In this document: piece after piece, positions 1 to 6,616 of the stretch
Layout: the number at the start of each line of letters is the position of its first letter
How positions within the stretch are numbered: the first letter of the stretch is position 1
NCBI GenBank assembly: GCA_028687415.1
Contig: JAQUAC010000126.1
Location: 1-6,629 of the forward strand
Direction of reading: 5' to 3'
From: Acidocella sp.
Lineage (GTDB): Bacteria; Pseudomonadota; Alphaproteobacteria; Acetobacterales; Acetobacteraceae
DNA length: 6,629 bases
The notes under the pieces: model-generated
Database searches by the model: none
Told to the model about the DNA's origin: nothing
Seen by the model: only the letters and a program-made list of their open reading frames with translations
Position numbers and translations under genes: made by a program

Positions 1-1
1 A

Positions 2-403
2 GGCGTGGTCAGCGCCGGGCCGGTGGTCACGCTGTCCTTGCCTTTGTTCAACCGCAACCGGCCCGCCATTCAGACTGCAGAGGCCACACGCGCCGCCCTG
101 CGTGCGCAATATGCGGCCAGCCTGGCTGATGCCAGGAACGGCGCCAAAGCATTGCAGCAGAGCATTACGCTATTGCAGTGCCAATCCGCCCAGGCCGATC
201 GGGCCGCCGTGCAAGCCGCCGCCATCGCCGCCGATGCACGCCATACCTTTGCCGCTGGCGGAATTGATGCAAGAGCGGAAACTGATCTCATCATCGCCGC
301 GGGAGAACGGCAGCGCGAAGCAATTCAGTTGCGGACCCAGCTGCAAACAGCGGAGCTTTCCATGGCTGTGTTGCTGGGCTTTGGTCTGCCTTTTCGCGGA
401 TGA
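2..403 (+). CDS. TolC/CzcC-family outer membrane efflux protein, C-terminal part (5' truncated by window edge)
   Basis: This is the last 133 codons of a gene that starts upstream of the window; the reading frame is open to the left edge. The segment begins GVVSAGPVVTLSLPLFNRNRP, which matches the conserved turn (G-P-x-x-S-x-P-L-F-x-R-N-R) at the start of the second half of CzcC/CusC-type outer-membrane factors. A long Ala/Gln/Arg-rich helical stretch follows (about residues 25-115), as expected for the periplasmic coiled-coil barrel, with the usual E-x-x-x-A-x-L-L-G-like ending near the C-terminus. Family knowledge: such proteins are the outer-membrane channel of RND or other tripartite exporters, often for metals or drugs. 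The inner-membrane and adaptor partners would lie upstream, outside the view. Substrate cannot be inferred. The apparent GTG at position 5 is internal and should not be taken as the start. Usual family length is about 400-450 residues, so roughly one third is visible. Confidence 0.8.
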   Translation, partial: GVVSAGPVVTLSLPLFNRNRPAIQTAEATRAALRAQYAASLADARNGAKALQQSITLLQCQSAQADRAAVQAAAIAADARHTFAAGGIDARAETDLIIAAGERQREAIQLRTQLQTAELSMAVLLGFGLPFRG

Positions 404-406
404 TCT

Positions 407-441
407 CGCATCTTCCGATGCGGCGGACCGCCCCCCCATTT
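407..441 (+). terminator. possible weak terminator hairpin after the efflux gene
   Basis: Just after the TGA at 401-403, CGCATC (407-412) and GATGCG (417-422) form a perfect 6-bp stem with a TTCC loop. A second short GGCG/CGCC stem overlaps its end, and a run of seven C (431-437) and TTTT (439-442) follow. The T-tract is short and not directly next to the first stem, so this may be a weak or Rho-assisted terminator, or only a 3'-end stabilising hairpin. The rest of the 116-bp gap to the next gene shows no convincing -35/-10 pair; TTGCGA at 471-476 lacks a good -10 partner at normal spacing. Confidence 0.25.
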
Positions 442-504
442 TCGTCGCGTGACAAGCGTGTATTCAGAAGTTGCGATATCATCCGTCCCTTGTGATGGTA
501 CCCC

Positions 505-511
505 AAGGAGG
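505..511 (+). promoter_or_regulatory. strong ribosome binding site that decides the TTG start of the prenyl synthase
   Basis: AAGGAGG at 505-511 is a near-perfect Shine-Dalgarno sequence. It sits 8 nt before the TTG at 520-522. There is no in-frame ATG before codon 40, and that Met lies just ahead of the conserved HIGIILDGN motif, so the rare TTG start is well supported. Confidence 0.8.
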
Positions 512-519
512 GGATTAGT

Positions 520-1347
<828 letters not shown>

Positions 1348-1374
1348 CCGAAAACCGTGTAGCCTCTCAGGCAC

Positions 1375-3393
1375 ATGAGCTTTTTCGTCTCCAATGTCAT
1401 TGCCTTCGCCACCGCGCATAGCGTGCTCGCCTATGGTCTCGCCTTCCTGCTAGCGGCGGTGGAGGCGTTTCCGGTCATCGGCGCAACGGTGCCGGGTACG
1501 GCGGTGATCATCGGGCTTGGCGCGCTGGTGCCGGGCGGCGCGCTGGCCCTGTGGCCGCTGGTTGGTGCCACGGCTGCGGGGGCAGCTACCGGCGATGGCC
1601 TCTCTTACCTGTTCGGCCGCCGCTATAAGCAGCATGCGATGACCCTGTGGCCGTTGCGCGCCAGGCCGGGACTACTGGCCTCGGGTGAGGCGTTCTTTGC
1701 CCGTCATGGCAGCAAGGCGGTGCTCATCTCCCGCTTCCTGCCCGCCGTGCGGGCGGTGATTCCCCTGGTGGCGGGGATTTCGGGAATGTCCGCGATCCGG
1801 TTCTATGCGGTCGATATCTGTGCGGGTGGACTTTTTGCCCTGTCGCATATTCTGTTCGGCATGGCGATCGGCGCCTCGCTGACGGTTCTCCATGCCATTG
1901 CCGGCCGCCTTGTGATTCTGGTGCTGCTTCTGGCGGTGTCGGCGGGGCTGGTGGTTTGGCTGACGCCATGGGCGGTTCGGCGGGCCATTGCCCTGGTAGC
2001 GCGGCTGCGAGGGCCGGTGCGGCAATGGGCCGAAGCCGGCGATAGCTGGTATCGGCGTCTGGTGCGCTCGCTGCTCGACCCCGAACGGCCGGAGGCATTG
2101 GGGCTTGCGGTGCTCGCCTTCGCCTTGATCGGCGGGCTGTGGCTGTTTCTTGGGGTGTTGCAGGATATCATCGCCGGGGACCCGCTGGTGCGCGCTGACC
2201 GGGCGGTGTTTCATTTGCTGCAATCGCTGCGCGTGCCGGTGGTGGATCAGATGATGGTGGCGATCACCGAATTGGGCGATGCCAGCGTCATCGTGCCCGT
2301 CACCTTGGCCGTGCTGGCCTGGCTGGTCTGGCAGCGAGCTTGGCGGGCGGTGATCTATGGGGTAGCCGCCGTGGCGGGCGCCAGCATCTTCGCGGTGCTG
2401 CTGAAGGCGACCCTGCACCAAGCCAGGCCGGGGGCGCTCTATCAGGGGTGGAACGCTTATTCCTTCCCGAGTAGTCATTCGGCCGCGAGCACGGCGCTGT
2501 TCGGTTTTTTGCTGGTGCTGATCTGCCGCGAGGTTGGCGCCCGCACCCGCGCGGCCGTGACACTCGCTGCCGTCTCGCTGGTCAGCGCCATTGCCTTCTC
2601 CCGCCTCTATCTCGGTGCGCACTGGCTTTCGGATGTACTGGCAGGTCTGGCTTTCGGCACGGCGTGGGCCGCGTTGCTCGGCATTGTTTATTTGCAGCAC
2701 ACCAGACGCGGCATGCGGGCCGGCGGGTTGGCGGGGATCAGCCTTGCCGCGCTGCTTGCCGCCGGAAGTCTGCATATCGCCATGGCCCACGCCACCGATA
2801 TGCGGCGTTACGCGGTGCTTCAGCGGGTCGAACATATGGCCCTGACCGCCTGGCAAAATGGCGGCTGGGCGGCGCTGCCGGTCCGGCGGGTGGATCTGTC
2901 GGGCGATTATGAGGAACCTTTCACGATCCAATGGGCCGGGTCACTTGCCGCCCTCAAGGCTGAATTGCTGGCGCAAGGCTGGCGTGAGCCGGTGCCGTGG
3001 ACGCTGCGCGCGTCGCTGGAATGGCTGCTGCCCAACGCCGCGCCAGATGCGCTGCCGGTCCTGCCGCATCTCGATAATGGCCGCCCCGAGGCGCTGGTGA
3101 TGATACGGACTGGCGATGGTGTGCCGCCGGATCAACGGCTCATTCTGCGGCTTTGGCCATCTGGCGTCGTGCTAACCGGCAATGCGGCGGCGCAGCCGGT
3201 GTGGATCGGGACCGTCGCTGCCGAAAAGGTTGAACATTTGAAGCCGCTGGCGACGATTGTTGATGAACGGCAGGACGTGAACGCCGCACTGGAGATTTTA
3301 AAAACCGCCCTACCGGCTGCACGGCTTGAAGACCGCGAGCCGGTTAGGGCTGGTCAGGACTGGAACGGGATGGTGATTGTCGGCCAGTCTTAG
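1375..3393 (+). CDS. bifunctional DedA-family / PAP2 phosphatase membrane protein with LssY-like C-terminal domain
   Basis: The 672-residue protein has three parts. Residues 1 to about 200 are DedA-like: E30-x-F-P-V-I-G-A-T-V-P-G (30-41), GDGLSYLFGRR (73-83), and FFARHGSKAVLISRFLPAVRAVIPLVAG (107-134) with the paired R120 and R126. Residues about 265-445 are a PAP2 phosphatase with all three signature motifs intact: K344-x6-R351-P, P365-S-S-H368, and S409-R410-x5-H416-x3-D420, where H416 is the nucleophile and H368 the acid by family rule. Residues about 485-670 are soluble and fit the LssY C-terminal family (QWAGSLAALKAELLAQGW, LPVLPHLDNGRPEAL, LRLWPSG, PVWIGTV). About 11-12 hydrophobic segments are visible up to residue 470, so it is an inner-membrane protein. 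Family knowledge: PAP2 proteins dephosphorylate lipids such as undecaprenyl diphosphate, and some DedA proteins move undecaprenyl phosphate across the membrane. Following a prenyl diphosphate synthase, a lipid-carrier recycling role is the best inference. The ATG at 1375 has only a weak CAGG ahead of it, so translation may be coupled to the upstream gene. Similar fusions are annotated in other proteobacteria; the substrate is unproven. Confidence 0.9.
   Translation: MSFFVSNVIAFATAHSVLAYGLAFLLAAVEAFPVIGATVPGTAVIIGLGALVPGGALALWPLVGATAAGAATGDGLSYLFGRRYKQHAMTLWPLRARPGLLASGEAFFARHGSKAVLISRFLPAVRAVIPLVAGISGMSAIRFYAVDICAGGLFALSHILFGMAIGASLTVLHAIAGRLVILVLLLAVSAGLVVWLTPWAVRRAIALVARLRGPVRQWAEAGDSWYRRLVRSLLDPERPEALGLAVLAFALIGGLWLFLGVLQDIIAGDPLVRADRAVFHLLQSLRVPVVDQMMVAITELGDASVIVPVTLAVLAWLVWQRAWRAVIYGVAAVAGASIFAVLLKATLHQARPGALYQGWNAYSFPSSHSAASTALFGFLLVLICREVGARTRAAVTLAAVSLVSAIAFSRLYLGAHWLSDVLAGLAFGTAWAALLGIVYLQHTRRGMRAGGLAGISLAALLAAGSLHIAMAHATDMRRYAVLQRVEHMALTAWQNGGWAALPVRRVDLSGDYEEPFTIQWAGSLAALKAELLAQGWREPVPWTLRASLEWLLPNAAPDALPVLPHLDNGRPEALVMIRTGDGVPPDQRLILRLWPSGVVLTGNAAAQPVWIGTVAAEKVEHLKPLATIVDERQDVNAALEILKTALPAARLEDREPVRAGQDWNGMVIVGQS
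3299..3350 (-). terminator. rho-independent terminator for the minus-strand operon, embedded in the opposing coding sequence
   Basis: Reading the minus strand, arm GCCCTAACCGGCT (3350-3338) pairs with AGCCGGTAGGGC (3318-3307), with a single bulged A. The 19-nt loop can fold further (CGG/CCG). After the stem come GG and TTTTT (3304-3300). This is a standard terminator shape for transcripts coming from the membrane-protein gene that ends at 3397, about 47 nt earlier on that strand. On the plus strand no T-run follows, so direction is clear. It lies within codons near 642-659 of the DedA-PAP2 gene. Confidence 0.6.
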
Positions 3394-3396
3394 CGG

Positions 3397-4170
3397 TCAG
3401 TTCGCGCGTTGCACCGCCGGGTGCAGCCCCGGCCGCTGGGGCAGAAGCAGAATGAGCAGGACGATGGTCGCCGTCAGCACCGTTGAGGCCCCCGCACGGC
3501 TCAGATCCATGCCGCCGAGCGCGAGAGGCTTATCAAGCAGGTCGCCAACCGTCGCGCCGAGCGGGCGGGTGAGGATGAACGCGGCCCAGAACAGCGCGAC
3601 GTGAGAGATGCGGGTAAAATAATACCCTGCCGCCGTCAGGGCGATGGCTGTGCCGAACACCAGCGCGCCGCCGCCAAAGCCGAGGCCGTTCGTGTCCGCC
3701 ATCCAGTCGCCGAGCGCCGTACCCAGTGTTTGCGAGAACAAGATGGTGACCCAGTAAAATGCTTCTGTGCGCGGCGTCGCCACCGTGTTCACCGACACGC
3801 TGCCCTCCACCCAGTGCCAGACGGCGAGTGAGGCGCCAAGCAGCAGAATCAAAATCGACGTGCCGCCCGCATAGCCTATGCCGAGCGACCGGTCGGCGAA
3901 ATCCGCCATGGTCGTGCCGAGCGTGGTGGTGGCCACTATGGTCAGCCAGTAGAGATAGGGGTTGAAGCGGGTGGCGCGAATTTGCGCCATGACTGCGGCA
4001 ATGAACACCGCCAGGAAGATCAGTGTGCCCACGGCATAGCCCAGATGCATCGACATGGTGACGGCATCGCCCCCGGTCTCGCCAAGCGTCGTCGCCAGAA
4101 TTTTGATAATCCAGAATCCCAGAACGATTTCGGGGACCTTGGTCAGGCCCTGTTTCAAGGTATCGGTCAT
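3397..4170 (-). CDS. polytopic membrane protein with four DUF347/COG4705-type repeats, function unknown
   Basis: The 257-residue protein contains four copies of a motif W-x8-9-[LR/T]-x-LG-x-T-x-x-D. The repeats centre on W20/D35, W75/D90, W140/D155 and W195/D210, each W being exactly 15 residues before its D. Each is followed by a glycine-rich turn (GYAVG, GIGYAGG, GLGFGGG, LALGG). Between repeats are hydrophobic segments, giving about eight membrane helices. This matches what I know of the COG4705/DUF347 'repeat of unknown function' membrane proteins; no biochemical role is established to my knowledge. The start at 4170 (MTDTLKQG) is preferred over an in-frame ATG at 4206: GAGGGA at 4183-4178 lies 7 nt ahead of 4170, while the 4206 ATG lies in the loop of a strong hairpin. 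It is the last gene of the minus-strand set, 73 bp after PepSY, and converges with the DedA-PAP2 gene at a 3-bp gap. Conserved intramembrane acidic residues hint at ion or small-solute movement, which is inference only. Confidence 0.8.
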   Translation of the reverse strand: MTDTLKQGLTKVPEIVLGFWIIKILATTLGETGGDAVTMSMHLGYAVGTLIFLAVFIAAVMAQIRATRFNPYLYWLTIVATTTLGTTMADFADRSLGIGYAGGTSILILLLGASLAVWHWVEGSVSVNTVATPRTEAFYWVTILFSQTLGTALGDWMADTNGLGFGGGALVFGTAIALTAAGYYFTRISHVALFWAAFILTRPLGATVGDLLDKPLALGGMDLSRAGASTVLTATIVLLILLLPQRPGLHPAVQRAN

Positions 4171-4177
4171 TCTCTTG

Positions 4178-4183
4178 TCCCTC
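4178..4183 (-). promoter_or_regulatory. ribosome binding site supporting the 4170 start of the repeat membrane protein
   Basis: On the minus strand GAGGGA precedes the ATG at 4170 by 7 nt. No comparable site precedes the alternative ATG at 4206. Confidence 0.6.
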
Positions 4184-4195
4184 TGTGCATGAAAC

Positions 4196-4222
4196 GCCCG
4201 CCCCATTGTGCGTGGGGCGGGC
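4196..4222 (-). promoter_or_regulatory. perfect GC-rich intercistronic hairpin between PepSY and membrane-protein genes
   Basis: GCCCGCCCC (4196-4204) and GGGGCGGGC (4214-4222) are exact inverted arms of 9 bp with a 9-nt spacer; A4205/T4213 can extend the stem by one pair. On the minus strand the stem is followed by GTTTCATG, so only three T, a poor U-tract. It could be a leaky terminator or attenuator, or an mRNA-stability element, letting the secreted PepSY protein be made in excess over the membrane protein. It begins 22 nt after the PepSY stop. Confidence 0.6.
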
Positions 4223-4243
4223 AGCTTGAGACGAATGGAGGGA

Positions 4244-4555
4244 TCAGTCGGAGTTCGGGCCTTCGGCGCTGTTCTCCAGCACCGCGCCGGTCACGGCATC
4301 GATGCCGACCTCATGTGTGACCGCGCCGTCCTTGACGTCGAACGAATAGCGCAGGCCGCTGCCGCCGGGCTCTTTCTCAAGTTCCTGATCGGCCACCGTT
4401 CCCGGCTGGGCCTTCAGGGCGGTTGCCTGCGCGGCGTCGAGGCTGATCTTGGTGCCGCCAGCCAGCTCCTGGCCGGTATAGGCGAGGGCAGGGGCGGCGA
4501 ACGCCGCCAAAATCGCCATTGCGCCAAGCGCGCGAACGGGGCGTGAAAACTTCAT
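4244..4555 (-). CDS. small secreted PepSY-domain protein
   Basis: The 103-residue product has a clear Sec signal peptide: MKFSRPVR, a hydrophobic core (about 9-22), and A-L-A before Y26 as the likely signal peptidase I site. The mature part is one PepSY-like unit (about 36-95): ISLDAAQATALKAQPG, a polar strand region with ELEKEPGGSGLRYSFDVKDG, then HEVGIDAVTGAVLE, the typical V-x-x-D-A-x-T-G-x-V ending. Family knowledge: PepSY domains are periplasmic or extracellular and have been proposed to bind or inhibit proteases or to sense small ligands. Many single-domain PepSY genes sit next to two-component systems. The start at 4555 is preferred over the in-frame ATG at 4561 because GGAG at 4566-4563 is 7 nt from the former and only 1 nt from the latter. 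It lies between the kinase gene (88-bp gap with a candidate operator) and the four-repeat membrane protein gene. Ligand unknown. Confidence 0.85.
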   Translation of the reverse strand: MKFSRPVRALGAMAILAAFAAPALAYTGQELAGGTKISLDAAQATALKAQPGTVADQELEKEPGGSGLRYSFDVKDGAVTHEVGIDAVTGAVLENSAEGPNSD

Positions 4556-4562
4556 GCTCATT

Positions 4563-4566
4563 CTCC
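4563..4566 (-). promoter_or_regulatory. ribosome binding site deciding the PepSY start
   Basis: On the minus strand CGGAGAATGAGCATG has GGAG 1 nt from the first ATG and 7 nt from the second. Normal spacing favours the second, at 4555, which also gives a standard MKFSR signal-peptide start. Confidence 0.6.
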
Positions 4567-4630
4567 GATAATAGTTCTACCAAAACGCCGGGCTTCGCGC
4601 CGGGCGCCTGGGCCTGTTCTGCCGGAGCAG

Positions 4631-4648
4631 ACTTAGGAGAAACTTAGG
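4631..4648 (-). promoter_or_regulatory. candidate response-regulator operator: direct repeat with 11-bp period
   Basis: ACTTAGG occurs exactly at 4631-4637 and 4642-4648, giving CTTAGG-N5-CTTAGG on the plus strand (CCTAAG-N5-CCTAAG toward PepSY). Tandem 6-bp half-sites one helical turn apart are the usual target layout of OmpR/PhoB-family regulators; as I recall, the PmrA box is CTTAA-like with N5 spacing. The distal repeat overlaps the kinase TAA codon (4646-4644). It lies about 75 bp ahead of the PepSY start. No clear -10 could be picked: TATTAT at 4573-4568 is too close to the start, since transcription from it would lose the ribosome binding site. Confidence 0.5.
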
Positions 4649-5963
4649 CCGGGGGGCCTAGCATGGTTACGCGCGCCAATACGCCGTTTAAGCCATCGGC
4701 GCGGTTGCATACCTCAAGGCCGAAGCCGTGGCGCTCGGCGATCCGGCGCGCGATGGCAAGGCCGAGCCCCGAACCCTCCGCTGCCTGCGGCGCGGCGCGG
4801 TAGAACCGCTCGAAAACATGCGCCTGTGCGCCTTCGGGCAGGCCCGGGCCGGTATCCAGCACCTCGGCCGCAAAGCCGCCCGCCACAGGCCGGAGCGTGA
4901 CATCCACCTTGCCGCCGGCCGGGGTGTAGGTGAGCGCGTTCTCGATCAGATTGGCGAATAATGTGTGGACTTCCTCCTCGTCTCCACGGATCTTCGCAAG
5001 CGGGGCGATGGCCGCGCCGAGATCAATGCCCTTGTGGCCGGCGAGCGGGGTCTGATCCGCCACGCAATCGAGCAGCAGCGCGGCGGCATCGAACAGGACG
5101 CAAGGCGGCGGCACTGGTTCATCGAGCCGGGCCAGGCGCAGAAGCTGGTCAACCAGCGCCGCCGCCCGCTGCGCTCCCGCCGCCAGCGCCTCCAGACGCG
5201 GGCGCTGGCTTGTGGCAGGAGCATCGGTGCTGAGATTGCCGATCTCGATCTGCATGGCGGCGAGAGGTGTGCGCAGCGTATGCGCGGCATCGGCCAGAAA
5301 CCGTTTCTGCGCCGCCAGCGCGGCGTTCAACCGTAGGATCAGCCCGTTCATGCCCTCAACCAGTGGCGTCAGCTCGGCCGGCACATCCGCGAGCGGCAGG
5401 GGCGCGCTGGCCATGGCGCCACGTGTGGCAAGGTCATGGGCCAGACCATCCAGCCGCCGCAGCGTGCGGTGCAGCGCCAGCCCGACCACCAGCCAGGAAA
5501 GCGGTATCAGCAGCAGAACGGGCAGCGCCGCCCCCAGCGCCGCGTTGCTGGCGATCTCGTCGCGTACCGTCATGCGCTGGGCCACCTGTACCGCCTGGTT
5601 CTGGCCGCGCAGCGTGTAGACGCGCCATGCCTCACCGCCCGAATCGGCATTGGCGAAGCCGGATTTGGGTTGGAGCGGAATATTCGTGCCAGAGAGCGAT
5701 TGATGGATCAGATGCCCGGCCGCATTCCAGATGGTGACGGCAAAACTGTCTTCCGGGTCCTGGTCGGGGGCCGCGGGGGCATTTACGGCGGCCATTCCGG
5801 GGCCCGCGTTGAGCGCGATCTGACGGAGCTGGCCGTCGAGAAATACCGATGTCTCGCTCTCGCTGTAGCGGTATGCCGCGCAAGTGGCGATGAGGCCGGC
5901 GGCCGCCAGCAGGGCTGTGATCCAGACCAGGGCGGTGCGGCGCAATGACCGCGTGCGGGTCAT
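4644..5963 (-). CDS. two-component sensor histidine kinase (QseC/PmrB/TctE-like class)
   Basis: The 439-residue inner-membrane kinase has TM1 (about 11-31), a periplasmic segment of about 110 residues with no domain I recognise, TM2 (about 141-163), a HAMP-like linker (about 164-217), and a HisKA dimerisation helix RFLADAAHTLRTPL with phospho-acceptor H228. The ATPase domain follows: N-box FANLIENA (N338, N342), G1 box D370-T-G-P-G, F-box VFERFYR (383-389), and G2 box GSGLGLAIARRI (397-408). All catalytic boxes are present, so it should be active. One oddity is Thr at H+1, where Glu or Gln is usual. The ATG at 5963 is chosen because its first bases form ATGA with the stop codon of the response regulator (4-nt overlap), the classic coupled arrangement; a GTG at 5978 would extend it by 5 residues but lacks support. 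By position its partner is the upstream regulator and its likely targets are the two downstream genes. The stimulus is unknown. Confidence 0.93.
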   Translation of the reverse strand: MTRTRSLRRTALVWITALLAAAGLIATCAAYRYSESETSVFLDGQLRQIALNAGPGMAAVNAPAAPDQDPEDSFAVTIWNAAGHLIHQSLSGTNIPLQPKSGFANADSGGEAWRVYTLRGQNQAVQVAQRMTVRDEIASNAALGAALPVLLLIPLSWLVVGLALHRTLRRLDGLAHDLATRGAMASAPLPLADVPAELTPLVEGMNGLILRLNAALAAQKRFLADAAHTLRTPLAAMQIEIGNLSTDAPATSQRPRLEALAAGAQRAAALVDQLLRLARLDEPVPPPCVLFDAAALLLDCVADQTPLAGHKGIDLGAAIAPLAKIRGDEEEVHTLFANLIENALTYTPAGGKVDVTLRPVAGGFAAEVLDTGPGLPEGAQAHVFERFYRAAPQAAEGSGLGLAIARRIAERHGFGLEVCNRADGLNGVLARVTMLGPPA

Positions 5964-6616
5964 TTTGGCACCATCCACCCGGCGCCGCGGACATTGAGGA
6001 TGACGCCCTTGCCGAACTTGCGCCGGATGGCGTGGATCAGCACCTCCATGGCGTTGCTCTCCACCTCCTCGCCCCAGCCATAAATTCGCTCCTCGATTTG
6101 CGTGCGCGACAATATATGGCCCGGCCGCTCCATCAGCGCCTGCATCAACGCATATTCGCGTGCAGGCAGTATTTCGGTCCGCCCGCCATGAGAGAGTTGA
6201 TGCGTCCCGGTATCGAGCTCTGCCGCGCTTGTGCTCAGCGTGAGCGTCGCCCGGCCCGCGCGGCGGCGCAGCAGCGCGCGCATGCGGGCCATCAGTTCAG
6301 GTACCTCGAACGGCTTCACCAGATAATCATCGGCGCCCAGATCCAGCCCCGCCACCCGGCTCTCCACCGCATCGCGCGCGGTGATGATGAGCACCGGCGT
6401 TTCAACGCCTTGGCGCCGGGCGGCCCGCAGTACCGCCATGCCGTCCGTGCCGGGCAGCCCCAGATCGAGCAGCGCGACCGCATAACCCGCATCGCGCAGC
6501 GCTTCCTGTGCGGCCAAACCGTCGCGGACCCAGTCCACCGCCATGCCAGCCGCCTTCAACGCCGCGACAAGGCCGTTGCCGATCAGCACGTCATCCTCGA
6601 TGAGCAACACACGCAT
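5960..6616 (-). CDS. OmpR/PhoB-family two-component response regulator (QseB/PmrA-like)
   Basis: The 218-residue regulator has a receiver domain (about 1-115) with acidic pocket E7-D8-D9, phospho-acceptor D51 (LLDLGLPGTDG), switch T79 and K101-P102. A winged-helix DNA-binding domain follows (about 125-218) with the LPAREYALMQALMERPGHILSR region and recognition helix around NAMEVLIHAIRRKFG, ending in the wing VRGAGWMVPK. Length is normal for the family. The ATG at 6616 follows only 13 bases of visible upstream sequence, with no clear Shine-Dalgarno in them, so the promoter and any further upstream gene are out of view. The stop codon overlaps the kinase start as ATGA, so the two proteins are translationally coupled and surely cognate. 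The direct repeat at 4631-4648 is a reasonable candidate binding site. Confidence 0.95.
   Translation of the reverse strand: MRVLLIEDDVLIGNGLVAALKAAGMAVDWVRDGLAAQEALRDAGYAVALLDLGLPGTDGMAVLRAARRQGVETPVLIITARDAVESRVAGLDLGADDYLVKPFEVPELMARMRALLRRRAGRATLTLSTSAAELDTGTHQLSHGGRTEILPAREYALMQALMERPGHILSRTQIEERIYGWGEEVESNAMEVLIHAIRRKFGKGVILNVRGAGWMVPK

Noticed and set aside
431..437. Run of seven C ahead of the prenyl synthase, considered as a phase-variable tract
   Set aside because: It is non-coding, about 80 bp from the start codon, and does not sit between recognisable promoter elements.
102..452. Plus-strand frame overlapping the efflux gene and running into the intergenic gap
   Set aside because: The translation is low-complexity (Pro, Ala, Ser) and out of frame with the TolC-like motif; it is a shadow of the real gene.
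1672..2931. Long minus-strand open frame (about 419 codons) opposite the DedA-PAP2 gene
   Set aside because: The translation is rich in Arg, Gln, His and Pro with no motif or fold pattern, as expected for the antisense of a GC-rich gene. The plus-strand protein has intact family motifs throughout.
3982..4546. Plus-strand open frames opposite the membrane protein and PepSY genes
   Set aside because: Antisense shadows. The minus-strand products show a signal peptide, a PepSY pattern and four regular repeats, which the plus-strand frames do not.
4568..4573. TATTAT as the -10 box of a PepSY promoter
   Set aside because: Transcription would begin at about 4561, removing the GGAG ribosome binding site, and no -35 is found 17 bp upstream.
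4585..4604. CGCCGGGC repeated twice in the kinase-PepSY gap, considered as a terminator
   Set aside because: The two copies are direct, not inverted, so they do not form a strong stem; no T-run follows a usable hairpin for the kinase mRNA.
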